In this document: one piece after another, positions 46,095 through 61,323 of the stretch
Layout of the letters: each line of letters begins with the position of its first letter
Position numbering within the stretch: position 1 is the stretch's first letter
Assembly: GCA_027605045.1 (NCBI GenBank)
Contig: JAQFWX010000034.1
Location: 411,381 to 475,380, forward strand
DNA: 64,000 nucleotides
Reading direction: 5' to 3'
Source of the DNA: Phallus indusiatus
Taxonomy: Eukaryota > Basidiomycota > Agaricomycetes > Phallales > Phallaceae
Notes under the pieces: generated by a model
Database searches by the model: none
Seen by the model: only the letters and a program-made list of their open reading frames with translations
Told to the model about the DNA's origin: nothing
Translations under genes and position numbers: made by a program

Positions 46095-47032
46095 GCAGAG
46101 TATGACGAAATTATCATATGTATATATGTATGCATTTGCCTAAGTTACAGTGATACTTCTAAATTCGAGCCACAATATGCGTTTTAAACAATATAAGCCT
46201 CAGATTATACAGCTGAGAGCGATTTGATATAAATCCGGCCGTATAGGGCTATTTCACCGCATATAAAATTGCTTCAATACTGTCTGTCCGTCTGACGGGC
46301 CGGTCTTGAGCCGAACCTGGGGGAAGTAGTTCAATATCGGAATTAGCTAATTCAACTTAGGCTCTTACAAATTCACGCCGTACTTCGTGAACTCGTCGTG
46401 AAGCATAATATCATATAACTAATCAATTGGTGCATTTTTTCAAATATATATGTAGCACGCAATGCTGGAGATTGCACCATTTGAAATCACAATGCAGGCT
46501 ACTTCAAGCATTTGGCCGGCTAGAAGCTTCAATATTGGCGCTATTTAGATAGCAACTTCGTAATTCAAAGCTGGGAGTAAAAGTATTTTAATAACAAGAT
46601 GCCGAGCTTGAGAGGTTGTACAAACAAAAGAAGCTTGGCTGGTCCTTCCCCTTTTATTCGGAAACGATCGTGACCTGCTGTGCACTTGACCTATTCTCGT
46701 GAGAGCGAAATTGATACGCATCCCACTGTTAGCCTTCAGAATCGGACACGTTTGCAAACTACTGTCGAAGGTGAGGCCCCCGAGCTTGAAATGTAAACTT
46801 GGGTTCATATGTATGTGATCAACAAGAGCGACTAATTGGAATTGAGTCCAGTGTCGGAACTTCAAAGTGAATGCAAAGGATCTTCATATTCATCTGGAGA
46901 CAGACCTCGTGTTTCGGAAGCCGAATTCGAAGGCGTTAGTGAGTCGGAGCGGCATGCCAGTAATTCTAACTATTATAAAGGAACGAGCTCTCCAATAGCG
47001 CACCCTTGAGCTCCAGCTTCTGGATCGCCACC
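46095..47032. other. Intergenic between tandem P450s
   Basis: No gene seen. The minus-strand ORF at 46545-46865 has no domain. Confidence 0.4.
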
Positions 47033-49240
47033 ATGGGACATAACAACTCTGAGATAGGATATGCCAGTTTGTTTCAAAGCATTCCCCAGTCCATAGACAC
47101 CTTCAACTGGGCAGGAATTCTCATTTTTACGTTGTTGATATTTTATTATGGCTGGAAAACCCCCAGATATGTATGTATGCATGAACTTTCAACGAGTGAA
47201 ATGAAAATTCGGAACTTACTTTCGGTCAAAAGGGGAATATACCAGCACTGGTTGGCTCAAATTTCGTTTCGTCATATATCAAAGCAACCCAATTTCCCCG
47301 AAAAGCGAGAGAATGGTCTTTAGCTGGCTATGAGAAGGTAGAACAGTTTCAAGGTTGAGTGGCTGATTACTCATCGAAAGTAAAACGTTTGCACTAGTAT
47401 AAAGCAAGGACATATCGTATACCTCAAATGGGTCGCTGGCACGTTATAGTCACGGGAAACAAATTAGTCGATGAATTGCGGAGAGCCCCCGATAGTGTGT
47501 TATCTATCGCTACAGCTTTTGACGAGGTAGAACCTTGTATCCGGAAGTTTTTTTGAAGTCCCATTTCTGACGTAACCGTTATTAGACGATGCAGGGAAAA
47601 TATATGCTGGGACCTACAATCATGTCGAATAGGTATCATGTCGCAATAGTTCGAGGACAGTTGACACAAAACCTTAGTCGCCTATTTACCGACATCAACG
47701 ATGAAATTATCAACTCCATTGAAGATAATTTCCCACTAACTGACGGTAATTGCTTCCCACCCCAAATCAGTCATTGCCCGTCTCCTAATGGAGCATCATG
47801 TACCAGACTGGACGCCCGTTCAAGCATATCCAGCAGCCCTGCAAGTCGTTGCAAGGACATCAAATCGTGTCTTCGTTGGATTGCCTTTGTGTATGCTATT
47901 CCGCACTTTCAAAAGTTGTACAAACACACTTTCTTTCCTATTTTCTTTCCAGGTCGAGACCCCAGGTACACGAGTTTAAACATTAGACATGCCTTGGAGG
48001 TCGCACGCGGTGCACGGGTTTTGCCTTATTTTCCCAAGATCTTGAAGCCGTCAGTCGGTTTTTGTTATCGAAGATAAAACGAATGAGCTAGAAATTCGCA
48101 TATCCATAGGCTTGCTGCCCAACTGCTTACGAATGTACCACGATCAATTAAATTGGCACAGCAGCATCTACATCCGATTATCGAGGAACGTCAAAGGAAG
48201 ATAGATGAGTATGGCCCGGACTACCCGGACAAGCCCGTATGTGAAAGACGTTTTCAGCAGGATCTGTTATTGATAAACCTTATTGCTTCTTTTTACATAA
48301 CCAGGCTGATTTTTTATCCTGGCTGATGGATGAAGCCGTTGGTGAAGAACGGAAACCAGAGAGCTTGACCAACCGGATACTCCATATTAATTTTGCCGCA
48401 ATTCATACTAGCTCAATGGTGAGAACATGTTGTGTCAACGCGAGCGAGTAGTGCCTACAACTGATCTTCGTGACTAGAGCTTTACGCACGCTTTGTACCA
48501 TCTTGCGGCAGAACCGAGATATTTAGAACCATTACGCGAAGAAGTGGAAACTATCATCGCAGAAGAAGGTTGGACGAAGGCGGCTATGTCTCGGATGCGG
48601 AAGCTGGATAGCTTTTTCAAAGAAAGTCAGAGGATGAACGGATTAGGGATGAGTATGCATGTTTCTCTTGGAATTGGGTTTGCCACCCCCTGTTTTCTTT
48701 TTTCTAAAATTTGCCACCCCCACATGGGGTAAACTTAGCTTCCATTAACCGCACGGCGTTAAAAGAATTCACTTTCTCGGATGGCACTAAAGTTACGAAA
48801 GGAATGATGATTTCCGCCGCTTCGACGCCTCGCCATCTCGACAGCGAGGTTTACCCGAATCCTAAGGTTTTTGATGGGTTCAGGTTTAGTAAAATACGCG
48901 AACAAGAAGGTCTGAGCACGACCAACCAGTTAGTGGCCACGAATCCAGATTACATTGCCTTTGGACATGGAAGCCATGCTTGGTATGTCGCTTTACACTT
49001 ACTGGTCCATATCCTTGTTTCACCGATATGATTTCTTCTTTTTCCTTCTTCTAATTTTTTACGTGAAGCCCGGGTCGCTTTTTTGTCGCAAACGAGATGA
49101 AAGTTATGATGGCGCATCTTATATTGAATTATGACATCAAGATGAAAGATGAAGGCGTGAGACCTGGGAACATATATGAAGGATTCACATGTAGGCCAGA
49201 CGCTAATGCACATGTGCTCTTTAGGAAACGGCAAATTTGA
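47033..49240 (+). CDS. Cytochrome P450, tandem copy B
   Basis: Paralogue of the P450 at 43953. The start lies in an ideal context (GCCACCATGGG) at 47033. Anchor: WAGILIFTLLIFYYGWK. Then: RWHVIVTGNKLVDELRRAPD, SNRYHVAIVRGQLTQNLSRL and RTSNRVFVGLPL. I-helix region: NRILHINFAAIHTSSM. K helix: FFKESQRMN (ExxR). Meander: VFDGFRFSKIREQE. Heme loop: AFGHGSHACPGRFFVANEMK, again with the Cys codon split by an intron. Exon order and intron positions follow copy A. Divergence is clear in the membrane anchor and in substrate-contact regions (VFDGFRFSKIREQEGLST against AFDGFRFSRKREKDDQNT), which would allow different substrates. No disabling change seen. Confidence 0.88.
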
Positions 49241-49440
49241 GCCTGAAAACAAAACATTCCCTTAGTTTCATAGCAGCATATGTATATCTGTGTATATGAA
49301 CTTTCCTTTTCTGCGAATCACGAGATCTTTGGATTTATATCTCACCGAAATTTGACCTCATTCTGAGTTTCGACAGAAAATGCGACATGTCATTTCAAAA
49401 ACTGAAAAAGTTGGCTCCCTTTGTTTGTTTGGCAATGTTT

Positions 49441-52522
<3,082 letters not shown>

Positions 52523-54280
52523 TTAATCTTCGTGGGCACCTCCGCAGTCGGGTTTCGAATGAGACGTCACTTTTAGCTTCGTTTCTCGTTCAATTCGTGC
52601 AATCTCGCGGTGCCACATATGGTTAATTTCCTCCTCTTTGACATCAAGCTTTTCACCATCATCCCCTATCAACCCACGAATAAGTTCTTCTTCTCGCACA
52701 CCGCTAGCTATGGAGACAGTCTGTCCGTGTTTGGACTTATTTTTTCTTGAGACACCAAGTTGAACAAGCCCGTTGCCTTCTAAGAGATTTATCAGGTCGA
52801 CGAACTCCAGTTTTCCTACAGAAGAAAAAGAGCCTTTGTCAAGTAACGTGGTGTAGAATCCGTGTAAAGTAGACGAGTCGATCGTTGGGATGCTCGACGT
52901 TGCCGCAGATGCCGCGTTCTCCCTTTTGGTCTTTCCATTAGGAGATGGGGTCGAGTTGGCATTACTTAGTGCAAGACCTGCGTTAAGACGGCGAATGCCT
53001 ATAAGAAGAGATGCTAACGCAAAGCGTGCTTGGAGACCAAGATTCCGTACGTGATCTATAGTTTCGGTACCGGTTTTACCCTGGCTGGTTGCACTGCATA
53101 ATTTTAAAGCAGCTAAGACTTGAGCCGGACTGACGATAGAAGGCGCGGTAGGCGCCGAGCCGTGCATAGCGAGATCCAAAGCCCTCCGGGCAACGGAAAA
53201 AAGCATACGAATGTCCCCGGTTTGACTGGCTATTTTCATACAGAGCAGCGCGATGGTGGGAACCGGAAAGGTTACAGAATCAGCTGATATGGCTGCCAGA
53301 CGTGATGTGAGGACGGCTTTCATTTGAGCTGCGGTGTATGGCTCGAAATGTAATGTTTGGATGCCATGGATCGGCTTTGAGTTGTTTAGGACATGCATAT
53401 TTGAAATTCCGATCATTCGTAGTCGAGCAGAACTGGTTGCAATATCAAATACGTTTGATAATGAGCAGGTGGGCGATATGAGGTTGTCTATCTCGTCTAG
53501 TACTAGTAGACTAAAGAAATGGGAGAAATGGGAAAATCAGTATTACTTGAGCGGCGGAATTAGCGACAACAGCGACAAAACGAACCATTTTCTATCATCG
53601 AATAGTTTAGCAAATTGTTTTGGCCAATCGTTCTTCAACAAGTTGGTACGTTTACCGTTCTTCGCAATACGTAATTCGGTGGCACAACGCTCCCATACAC
53701 CATTTAAGTCCCTTGTTTCCAAAGTCATACAATTGACGAATATAGTGCGGACGGAGCCAACAGATATGGAAGAAATAAGTTCATTAATAAGAGCGGTCTT
53801 TCCAGTTCCTGGTGCACCCGAAATATACAACCCGACCGGTGACTTCTCGTCAGATGTACCGGTCAAGAATGGATCAAGGAAGCTATGAATTATGCTGCGT
53901 TCTTGGTCACGGCCAATAAGAGGAGTGATACTTTCTTGACTTTGAGGGCGTAAATATGTACGACTACGAACGACATGAGGAGTAGATGGTGGGGAAGGAT
54001 GGGTTTGAGGAGAGACGCGCTGCTGCACGCGCGAACGAGACTCAGGAAGATCGGTGGGTTTGGGGGGGATATTTTCTTTGTTACTATCGTCGTCAAACGG
54101 TGCGGAAATGATGGAAGAGGTTGGGCGAGGCCGTTTAGGGTTTGGAGATGGTTCCGGAGTGAGTAAAACGCGCTCATCGGGGTTGGCATTGACATTGACG
54201 CGACGACGCGTTAACACAACTCTGGGCGTTGTTGTTGGCGATGGAGATGTGTTGCGAGTACGTTTACCTAGGACGGGCAT
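52523..54280 (-). CDS. CDC6: CDC6-family replication licensing ATPase
   Basis: AAA+ protein that loads MCM helicase at origins together with ORC and Cdt1. The N-terminal 110 residues are disordered and basic with repeated S/T-P sites (TSPSPTTTP, LTPEPSPNPKRPRP), likely CDK targets. AAA+ core: LIGRDQERSIIHSFLD, Walker A SGAPGTGKTALINE, and Walker B LLVLDEIDN, which spans one intron (about 53498-53569). Sensor region: MIGISNMHVLN. Then LHFEPYTAAQMKAVLTSRLA and GDIRMLFSVARRALDLA. A winged-helix domain (FYTTLLDKGSFSSVGKLEFV) ends the protein. Total about 555 aa. The last exon is long and open. Full length, with no lesions. Confidence 0.92.
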
Positions 54281-55646
54281 TCTGCACTAAACAATGGGGG
54301 GCAATGTCGTTGTGAGTTGCGTGGTGAAGCAGTGTCTGTTGCAAGTGGAGCAGTGGAAACTTTCGAGTTGACGCGCCGAGACGGATGTGACTTTTAGGTG
54401 ACCAAACAACAACAAACAACGCGCGACACGCTCATATCACGTGATGCTCTTTTATTACCTAATATTTTTAGGGCTTGAGAGCTTGAGCTCCCGTTTAGTT
54501 TGTCCTTGGCTCGTCCAGCTCCTGCATTAACCCGCGCACCGCCAAAGTTTTAAAGTATGTTGAAGAACAGTATAGCCGAAGGATTGAAGGATTCGCTTCT
54601 TTTATGGAGCCACAGGTGAAATAGTTTCTCCGAGTGAAGATGGCACCCATGACGTCTGTGCATATGTTGCTCCCCATCTGACTCAGCAAACCAGTGCCAA
54701 ATTGTGTCAAACATTCCTCCTCATCGTCCTACATTCATGTCCCAGGAATCCCTTCCTTTCGAGAGCCAAAACCTGCGGGGCAACTGTCACGGTTCTTTTG
54801 CCGAATCCGGTTTTCCAATTATCGCTCCGTTCCCACTAGCAAATGAAAACACGACACACTATATTTATACATACATACGTGTATTACACACCATGATATA
54901 CCGCCAGGAACACTCGTCTTACGTCTCCCGCTTATGTTTCATTTCCAAACAACACAAGAATAGACATACACAAACCTTGTGCCTTTTTCCCAAACAGGCC
55001 TCTGCTGTGCTTGATTCTATTCGCTCTTCCAGCGTTCAGCTTCGTATTATTCATCCTTAGCCTTTCCGACAGCTATCTACCTAATTGCCAAGTGCGGTCA
55101 TCCCCGTTTCGCTTTTCCGTTCCTAATATCTCTGATATTCTCTCGCTTTTAGTCGAGTGAGCCGAATAGCGAATCGAATCGCTTCCTCTAGTCCCCAGCC
55201 TGTCGCGCCGAACAGAAGTGGAAGCGTTCAAATGCTAGGCTATCGTATGAACTTGCCTCGCTCTATATGGTCGGCGGGCATCACTACTACCATACACGAA
55301 CCCATCCGCTGGTCAACGCCATTTTTTTCCCTTCTTGATTTTCATTAGTTCCCATCCGTTTTTTCAATTCAATTCTATTATCCCTTTTCAGACATATCCT
55401 TCCTCTTGCAAATGATCGTGTTGGCCCAATTGACATTGATTCTTGCACTTGCCGTCCAGGCAGCTTAGATACCGTTCTCTCTTACAAAAAGGAAGAAACC
55501 ATGCCAGTTCCACTCGCGTTCTCTTGATTCCCATTTCCTTCCCTCTTGCTCTCCCAAGTCTCTTACTGTTCGTGCAAGCTCACCCTGAAAAAGATCTGCC
55601 TTTACTCTTCCCAACCCTATCCTTCTGATCAGTTATTTTGTCTTCC
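54281..55646. promoter_or_regulatory. Divergent CDC6 / F-box upstream region
   Basis: Near the CDC6 start, ACGCG cores occur at 54371-54375 (GACGCGCC) and 54419-54423 (AACGCGCG), about 90 and 140 bases upstream of the ATG. They resemble the cores bound by G1/S factors of the MBF/E2F type. The rest is pyrimidine-rich on the plus strand, as is common upstream of basidiomycete genes. No gene was recognised in it, though an upstream F-box exon cannot be excluded (acceptor-like TCTCCCAG at 55671-55678). Confidence 0.35.
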
Positions 55647-57823
55647 ATGTGTTTCATCTCCCAAACACACTCTCCCAGGTTTGAGAGTCTGCCCGAGCAC
55701 ATCTTGGAAGAAATTGTACTGTCCGGAGTCAACGCCACATCCTATGGACCACCTACGTCCCTGGCTTCTCTTCTCCGCGTTTGTAAAAGGATCTCGTCTG
55801 TCCTAGCCCGGGAAAACAACCCCGTTTTGTATGCTCGCATTTTCAGGTCCAGGTTCGATACCGCCGCGCCTTATAGGCGTTTCGGACAGTTCACCCTCGG
55901 TCCCAGTCAACGGGCTGATGAGTGTATTCGTCGCTTCAAATGTATGCAACGCTTAAGATCCAATACCTATACCGAAAGCGACGAGGACAATGCTCTCCTT
56001 CGTCAAGACCTATGGACTGCCTATCTCATGTTTCTGGAAAATGACGGTAAAAACATGGCACAACTCATCGACTACGGGAACATCAACATTCTCGCAAGTA
56101 ATTTCGTTAGAATGTCGGGTAGACTGCACAAGGGTGTATCCGAAGCTGCCGGTTGGACCGTTGACAACGAAATAAACGCGCTTGTCCTGTGGGTGTTTTG
56201 GTTCACTGATGATGGTAAGGAATTCATATACTCTTATTTTCGACATTGAGACGCTTATGTTTCCGATGAAGAACGGGTTCAAAAGGAAACACCCGCTGAT
56301 AGAGAAAACATTTTAGATGCTTTGAGTTCTATATTCCTTGGATCCTTCAAGGTCCGTCTCTTATCGCGATTTTCTCTTCCTGTCACGCTTATTGACGTTT
56401 CCCGTGTGGTGTATAAAGTATCCTTCAACTTATGCACCATTAACAACGTTTCAGATTCCTCCGTCAATAGTGCCCCCTATTCATGAATCTCGGACAACGT
56501 TCCTTCTCCCAACTTCACCAACATACTTACCCAGTATTGTAGAAGACTATTTCGGTCAACGCCTGGTTCTTTCGCGACCACTTATGACGGCACCGGCGCT
56601 TCTTTCATGCCTTGTTCGCCTTGGTGGATGCAACAAACCCCCCAATGCATCAACCTGCAGAGATCAGTCCTCGATGACTGCACGAGCTCAGTCTATCAAA
56701 CAGGGATGGTCAGGAGCGTCAACGGAGAAATACGATCGGCTGGGTATGAGAAGTCTTAATTGGTCCCAAGACTCGAGCTTTCGTCACGAACATGACTGGC
56801 AAAGACTCCTCTGTTGTTACAATCCTTGGACAACAAAGCGCGTCTCAACAGAAGCGTTCAGTCCTGGTCAATTCAAAGGCACATGGGAGGGAAGGTGGCT
56901 GGTAAGTGGTGTAACTTTGCGCATTGTTCAGCATTACATATTCTGACCCAAATGCACCCCAAAGACCGTTCCTAGTGACTTTTTTCACAATGTTGTCAAC
57001 ACCGCGAGAGAAGGTCGTCATATTGATCACCCTCTGAACTATCTCGTAATTCAGCAACCTATGGAGTTCTGCGTTAGGTTTGTCAGGTGATTACTAGCTG
57101 AAAAAAAGAGTTTGACACGTTTCTCTTAGAGAATATTATCAAACCGATCCGAAAGGATGTATGGGTTTTGAAGATATGAGCACTGATGGGATAGGCAACG
57201 GTGTCCTTAATGGCTGGCGACCTTCTGGGATAGAAATTGCAGAAGCAGAGGTGCCTCGTTTCTCTCTCTCTTTCTTTTAAAGTCACTTCATTTCATATTG
57301 GTTTTCTGTTATAGGGGAAACTGGATATTTTTAACCCCGAAACCAGAGATCATCATGTTTATGGAGCGCATGTGCCTATACAAGAATTCTTGGACGAACA
57401 CATGGCTAGATCCGACATCAATGCACCTTTCCAGAATGGTGTGTGGGACATTGTCCTGACGGCAAAAGTAAGTGCCGCTTACCTTTGATATTTTTTGTTT
57501 ATTTGGGATATAATACCTCAGTCGCACGACGATTATGCACAAGTATGGGGACACGATCGATACTTCGGACGGGTTCGGGCTTGGGACGGTCTTGTTTTAC
57601 TTGTGCGAGAAAGGGTACTTTTTGTTTTTTTTTTCGTTCTTACTTTGAGTCTCTTTTATTCATGTTAATTCTTCAGAGACATGGCGTTGGTCGCTGGATT
57701 TTCCATGGATACATCTACAATGGTCAGAATCTTGTTGGAAGATGGCGTGAGACAGGCACACCGGTCACATCACAGGGGTTGGAAGGGGTTTGGGGTATGG
57801 TCAAGTCCAGCAGATTCTGGTGA
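55647..57823 (+). CDS. F-box protein (agaric family)
   Basis: The N-terminal F-box-like motif, FESLPEHILEEIVLSGVN, is followed by LASLLRVCKRISSVLARENN. F-box proteins bring substrates to SCF ubiquitin ligases. A long conserved region of unknown fold comes next: LWTAYLMFLENDGKNMAQLI, then PSIVEDYFGQR, EHDWQRLLCCYNPW and PGQFKGTWEGRWL. The C-terminal block is GHDRYFGRVRAWDGLVLLVR and HGVGRWIFHGYIYNGQNLVG, then RWRETGTPV, a signature of these agaric F-box proteins. Seven or so introns were inferred from frame changes. The ATG at 55647 gives MCFISQTHSPRFESLP. A spliced upstream start is possible. No disabling change seen. Confidence 0.8.
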
Positions 57824-58303
57824 AGTCAGCATTGTCGCTTTTTGTAAGAGTATGTGTTGTACATTAGCAACTTTGATTTTCACGCAGCTCACGCTTAGTC
57901 ATAACTTGAGTGTAAAGCTTTTATTTTTCGTCTTTGTAATACAGTTCTTTTCCCTTTTGCTCCACAAGTACCTTCACAGGATTTCCTCTAGCGTGCAGTG
58001 CAGCCCCGAAATCAACCTGTCGAGCCATTTGTGAAAAAACGGAGACTGCGGCTCGAATATCAACCTCGAATATCAACGGGAAAAGAAGCTCAAGTCAACA
58101 GGCCTCCGGCTGCGACTGGTCACTCTAATTTTCAAAGATGTCATTGGGCCTGTATTACTATCTATCAGTATTCTAAGTTAACGAAATTAAGAAGTCATGG
58201 AAATGGAAGGCACTACAAAACAGCCTGGATATTCTAATTAGGTACGAGATTACCTCGAAACGGAACTTGTAAGGTACTCTATGCTCATCCTGATTAGCAG
58301 CCA
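57824..58303. other. Convergent 3' spacer
   Basis: Spacer between the F-box gene and the converging BTB gene. No feature seen. Confidence 0.4.
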
Positions 58304-59367
58304 CTAGAGTGGTATCGTGCGTGGAAGTTCGGCAATCTTTCGTTCTAAGGCTTTTAGTAATCCATCGACATCGAATGAACATTCATCCGGGTTTGAGGAG
58401 CATCTCGTGTTTCGCATATCGTCTAAATCACATTGCAAGACTGAATTTGGACAGAGGAGAGTCTTCCCAGAGGGGTGCCGATCCATGGCGATAAAGACGG
58501 TGAAAATAAACGCTTTCCATTGCCATTGGATTGATAACTCGTGATCGCCGGCAACTTGTCTATCCGCATGGGAGAGATGGTTAAGGCAGCCCTTGATATC
58601 GTAGGAAAGAAGGAAATTGAGCAACTCGTCCCGCCTGCGGATTCGCAGATCCATTAGTTTCAGGACATCCCTTGTTTGCATGCTTCTGAGGATGGGAAGC
58701 ACTTCTCCATGCTGCAAATCCACATCTAGAGTCAGAGTGGCCGCCGTGGCCGCGGCCTCTCCCCAGTTAACCTTGCACGCAAGGGCATAGAGTCTGACGG
58801 GGTTGTCAAGTAACGTCTGGGGCAGGGTCATCCGGCGGACGATGGAGGGGGGACCCTGCATATCCCATTTCTTGGCCGTAAGCAACACTTTCTCCAGATC
58901 TTCAAAGTTATCCAAGGGAGGCATCTCCATGCCTGAAATCATTCGGAGAATGGCGTTGATTGTCCTGCAATCTTCGGGCACCAGCATGTTGGCTTCGGAG
59001 TCGAGTATTGCGTCTGGTAACGACGACGTCCGTTGGTAGATCCCAGAGGCGGTTTTAAGAATGAAACTGTGAGTTGCGAACTTGACCCCCTCTGATGACT
59101 TCAACACGACGTCGCCTCCGTTGACGCAGAAATCAGCGTGGAAGCCGTTTTCTGTGAGGTGAGACTAGAAAAGCGGGAGAAGTTGGGTGAGGATTCATGA
59201 AAAACAAATTCGTTTGAAAAAACAAGGATTACAGCTTCGAGGATATCCGAAGCAAAGCTTGAAATCGTTCTCGGAGGAGACATCGAGTGTTTGGATTGAG
59301 AGGATACAGTAGAAGTGCTAGTATGAGAGCTTGAACTTGAAAACGACATCTTGGAAAGGGTTTCCAT
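58304..59367 (-). CDS. BTB/POZ domain protein
   Basis: Two exons joined by a roughly 70-bp intron (about 59166-59233, GT..TTCTAG). After a Ser-rich leader comes the BTB fold: ENGFHADFCVNGGDVVLK, then VKFATHSFILKTASGIYQ, DAILDSEANMLVPEDCRTIN and ILRMISGMEMPPLDNFEDLE. A helical C-terminal part follows (AKKWDMQGPPSIVRRMTL, YALACKVNWGEAAATAATLT). BTB proteins dimerise and some act as CUL3 adaptors. The role of this agaric subfamily is unknown. The start may be the ATG at 59367 or the one at 59349. The second exon, 267 codons, is open throughout. Confidence 0.85.
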
Positions 59368-59628
59368 TTGTACTGCTGCAAAAGCTGCAGAGCCTCAAGG
59401 AGTCGATATTCAAGTCGCATGAAGAGCCGCGCACAGACATTTTTACGTTGTCAAAACATGCGTGCACGCAAAAGCCGTTCATATGCAATAAGGCTAACTC
59501 GATGTGGGCGTCAATGTGAGTAACAAGCATTCTTTCGTTGACGACGTCGGGAGCGATGTAAAGTTAATATTAGACGTAAAGAATTACAGCTGCTACATTT
59601 GTTACAATGAGGACAAAAATAAAAGCCA

Positions 59629-60870
59629 TTAGAAATATTTATTATAAGGAGCCCAGACTCCGTCGTTTAGCAATTTCAACTTCTTAGCAGGTTTCGCGCT
59701 TGGTTCAACAATGGGAGCTATAAGGTGTACGAGGCTCTTCAATGAGTAATTCGGTGTTGGCCTTTTCTCCACGGGTTGCCTACACTTTAGGCAACTTAAG
59801 CGGTGGGTCTGAGTATCTTTTTTGACGATAGTGTTGAACCACTTGATGATACAGTCACCACACGCGGTGTGTCCACATGGCATTAATCTGATTTATGCTC
59901 ATGAATGATTCAAAGTATAATCGGTAGGAGAAAAGCGTACAAGTACGGATCCCAGAGAAAGCCGTCGCAAACTTCACATAATATATATTCTTGTACGCCG
60001 CGAAAGACCTGCGGTCAGGTGTTATGAGTCAGTTGCTCACGAGGTAGAGCCAATAAATTCAATACCTCTGCACATGTTTCCTGATAATTAATAGAAAAAA
60101 TGATTAAGAGAATAAACCGATGACATGTCAAAAATGGAAGTTTACCTTTCGAAGCTTTCGATTTTGACGAATCAATTCGGTGTTTTCCTTCTTCGCCTTA
60201 CCATGTGCATTTAGTAAAAAAAAGTTACATCCGAAAAGAAAATTTTGACGTACTTTTCTTAGCTCCTTTCGCACTTCTGACAGCCTGATAGATATCTGAT
60301 CTCTCTTGATAACGTGCGACGTCATCAGCAGAGAAAATAATGTATGAACGCCAAGAAAAATTTACATCATTTTTGAGCTGCTCGCTTGCGTCTGATATCA
60401 CTGTTGTCTTCAGAGTGTCTTTGAAGCAAGTACCACAAAGCTTCACTAACCTGTAGAATCTGTCTGAGGAGATATGTTTGCATCTATGGGAGATAATCGT
60501 TTCTAAGTGATGGAATAAAATTAGTCTTTCATCAATAGTTTTTATAAGCCGAAAACCTTGGGCGTGTGCCGGGAGTGAATGGACTGGCGTAAAATCATTC
60601 ATGAGGTTTGATAATATCAGATTAGGCTTAAAAAACTGACGTCTTCTCCTATGGATCCTCTCAAAGATGCGCGAGTTTTCTGCGAGAGAATTACGTTGCT
60701 CAATGCAAGTCATTATACCAAACGCGTCAAAGAAGCGGCGCGTTGTGAAGCAGTGAACGTACACGTCTGTTACGGTTTTCTTCCTCATCTGATGAAATGA
60801 CAATCACACCTTCGGATAGTTTCTCAGCTTCCGGAGCAGATCCTCTTCTTGAACGCGTTACAGGAGGCAT
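59629..60870 (-). CDS. RING-finger protein with coiled coil and SUMO-interaction-like motif
   Basis: N-terminus MPPVTRSRRGSAPEAEKL, then VIVISSDEEE at about residues 22-31. A hydrophobic V-I-V-I followed by acidic residues is the classic SUMO-interaction pattern. Helical, coiled-coil-like exons follow (DQISIRLSEVRKELRK, AKKENTELIRQNRKLRK). The C-terminal C3HC4 RING is CEVCDGFLWDPY, then LMPCGHTACGDCIIKWFN and SCLKCRQPV, built from two exons. This layout suggests an E3 ubiquitin ligase that may recognise SUMOylated proteins, which is inference. The exons between 60800 and 60470 are uncertain: one frame is open for 190 codons but does not splice plainly to exon 1. It shares a divergent promoter with the ATRIP-like gene. 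Confidence 0.7.
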
Positions 60871-61323
60871 GTTGAAGAACTTGGAGAAAGAACAAAAGAC
60901 GAAGAGGACCTCCTATGACCTCCTGTGACGTGATTACGTGATCATTTTCGGTCCCGCTTTTGGCTTGGCTTGGCCTCTTAGCTTTTGGTCCTCACTGTCG
61001 TAGTGGACGAAAACGAGGTGATGTGCAACGTGGAAGGTATATCTATTGGGATTATGGACATGCTTTAAATTATCCAATGAGATATCTGTGCCTTCCCGCT
61101 TCCCGACATGAGTTATAGTCTCTGATTTATACAAATTTTCGGTGATTTGGTTGCGATTTGGTATCACGGAGCTTGAGCACGATTTGCTATCTTCGTTACA
61201 TAAATTGAACATAACCAATGTCGAGTGTAAGCTAATTCAAATAAAAAAGATCTGTACGTGAATTGAAGTTGCAAAGGCACTCGCCAAAATGCCGGCCGCC
61301 AAACGTCACATTGTCACACATCC
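60871..61323. promoter_or_regulatory. Divergent RING / ATRIP promoter
   Basis: About 450 bases between divergent start codons. It has a tandem GACCTCCTATGACCTCCTGTGA (two units of about 11 bases, from 60907) overlapping a CRE-like TGACGTGATTACGTGATC. A second simple repeat, TTGGCTTGGCTTGG, lies at about 60960-60973. Any role in joint regulation of the two genes is inference. Confidence 0.35.
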
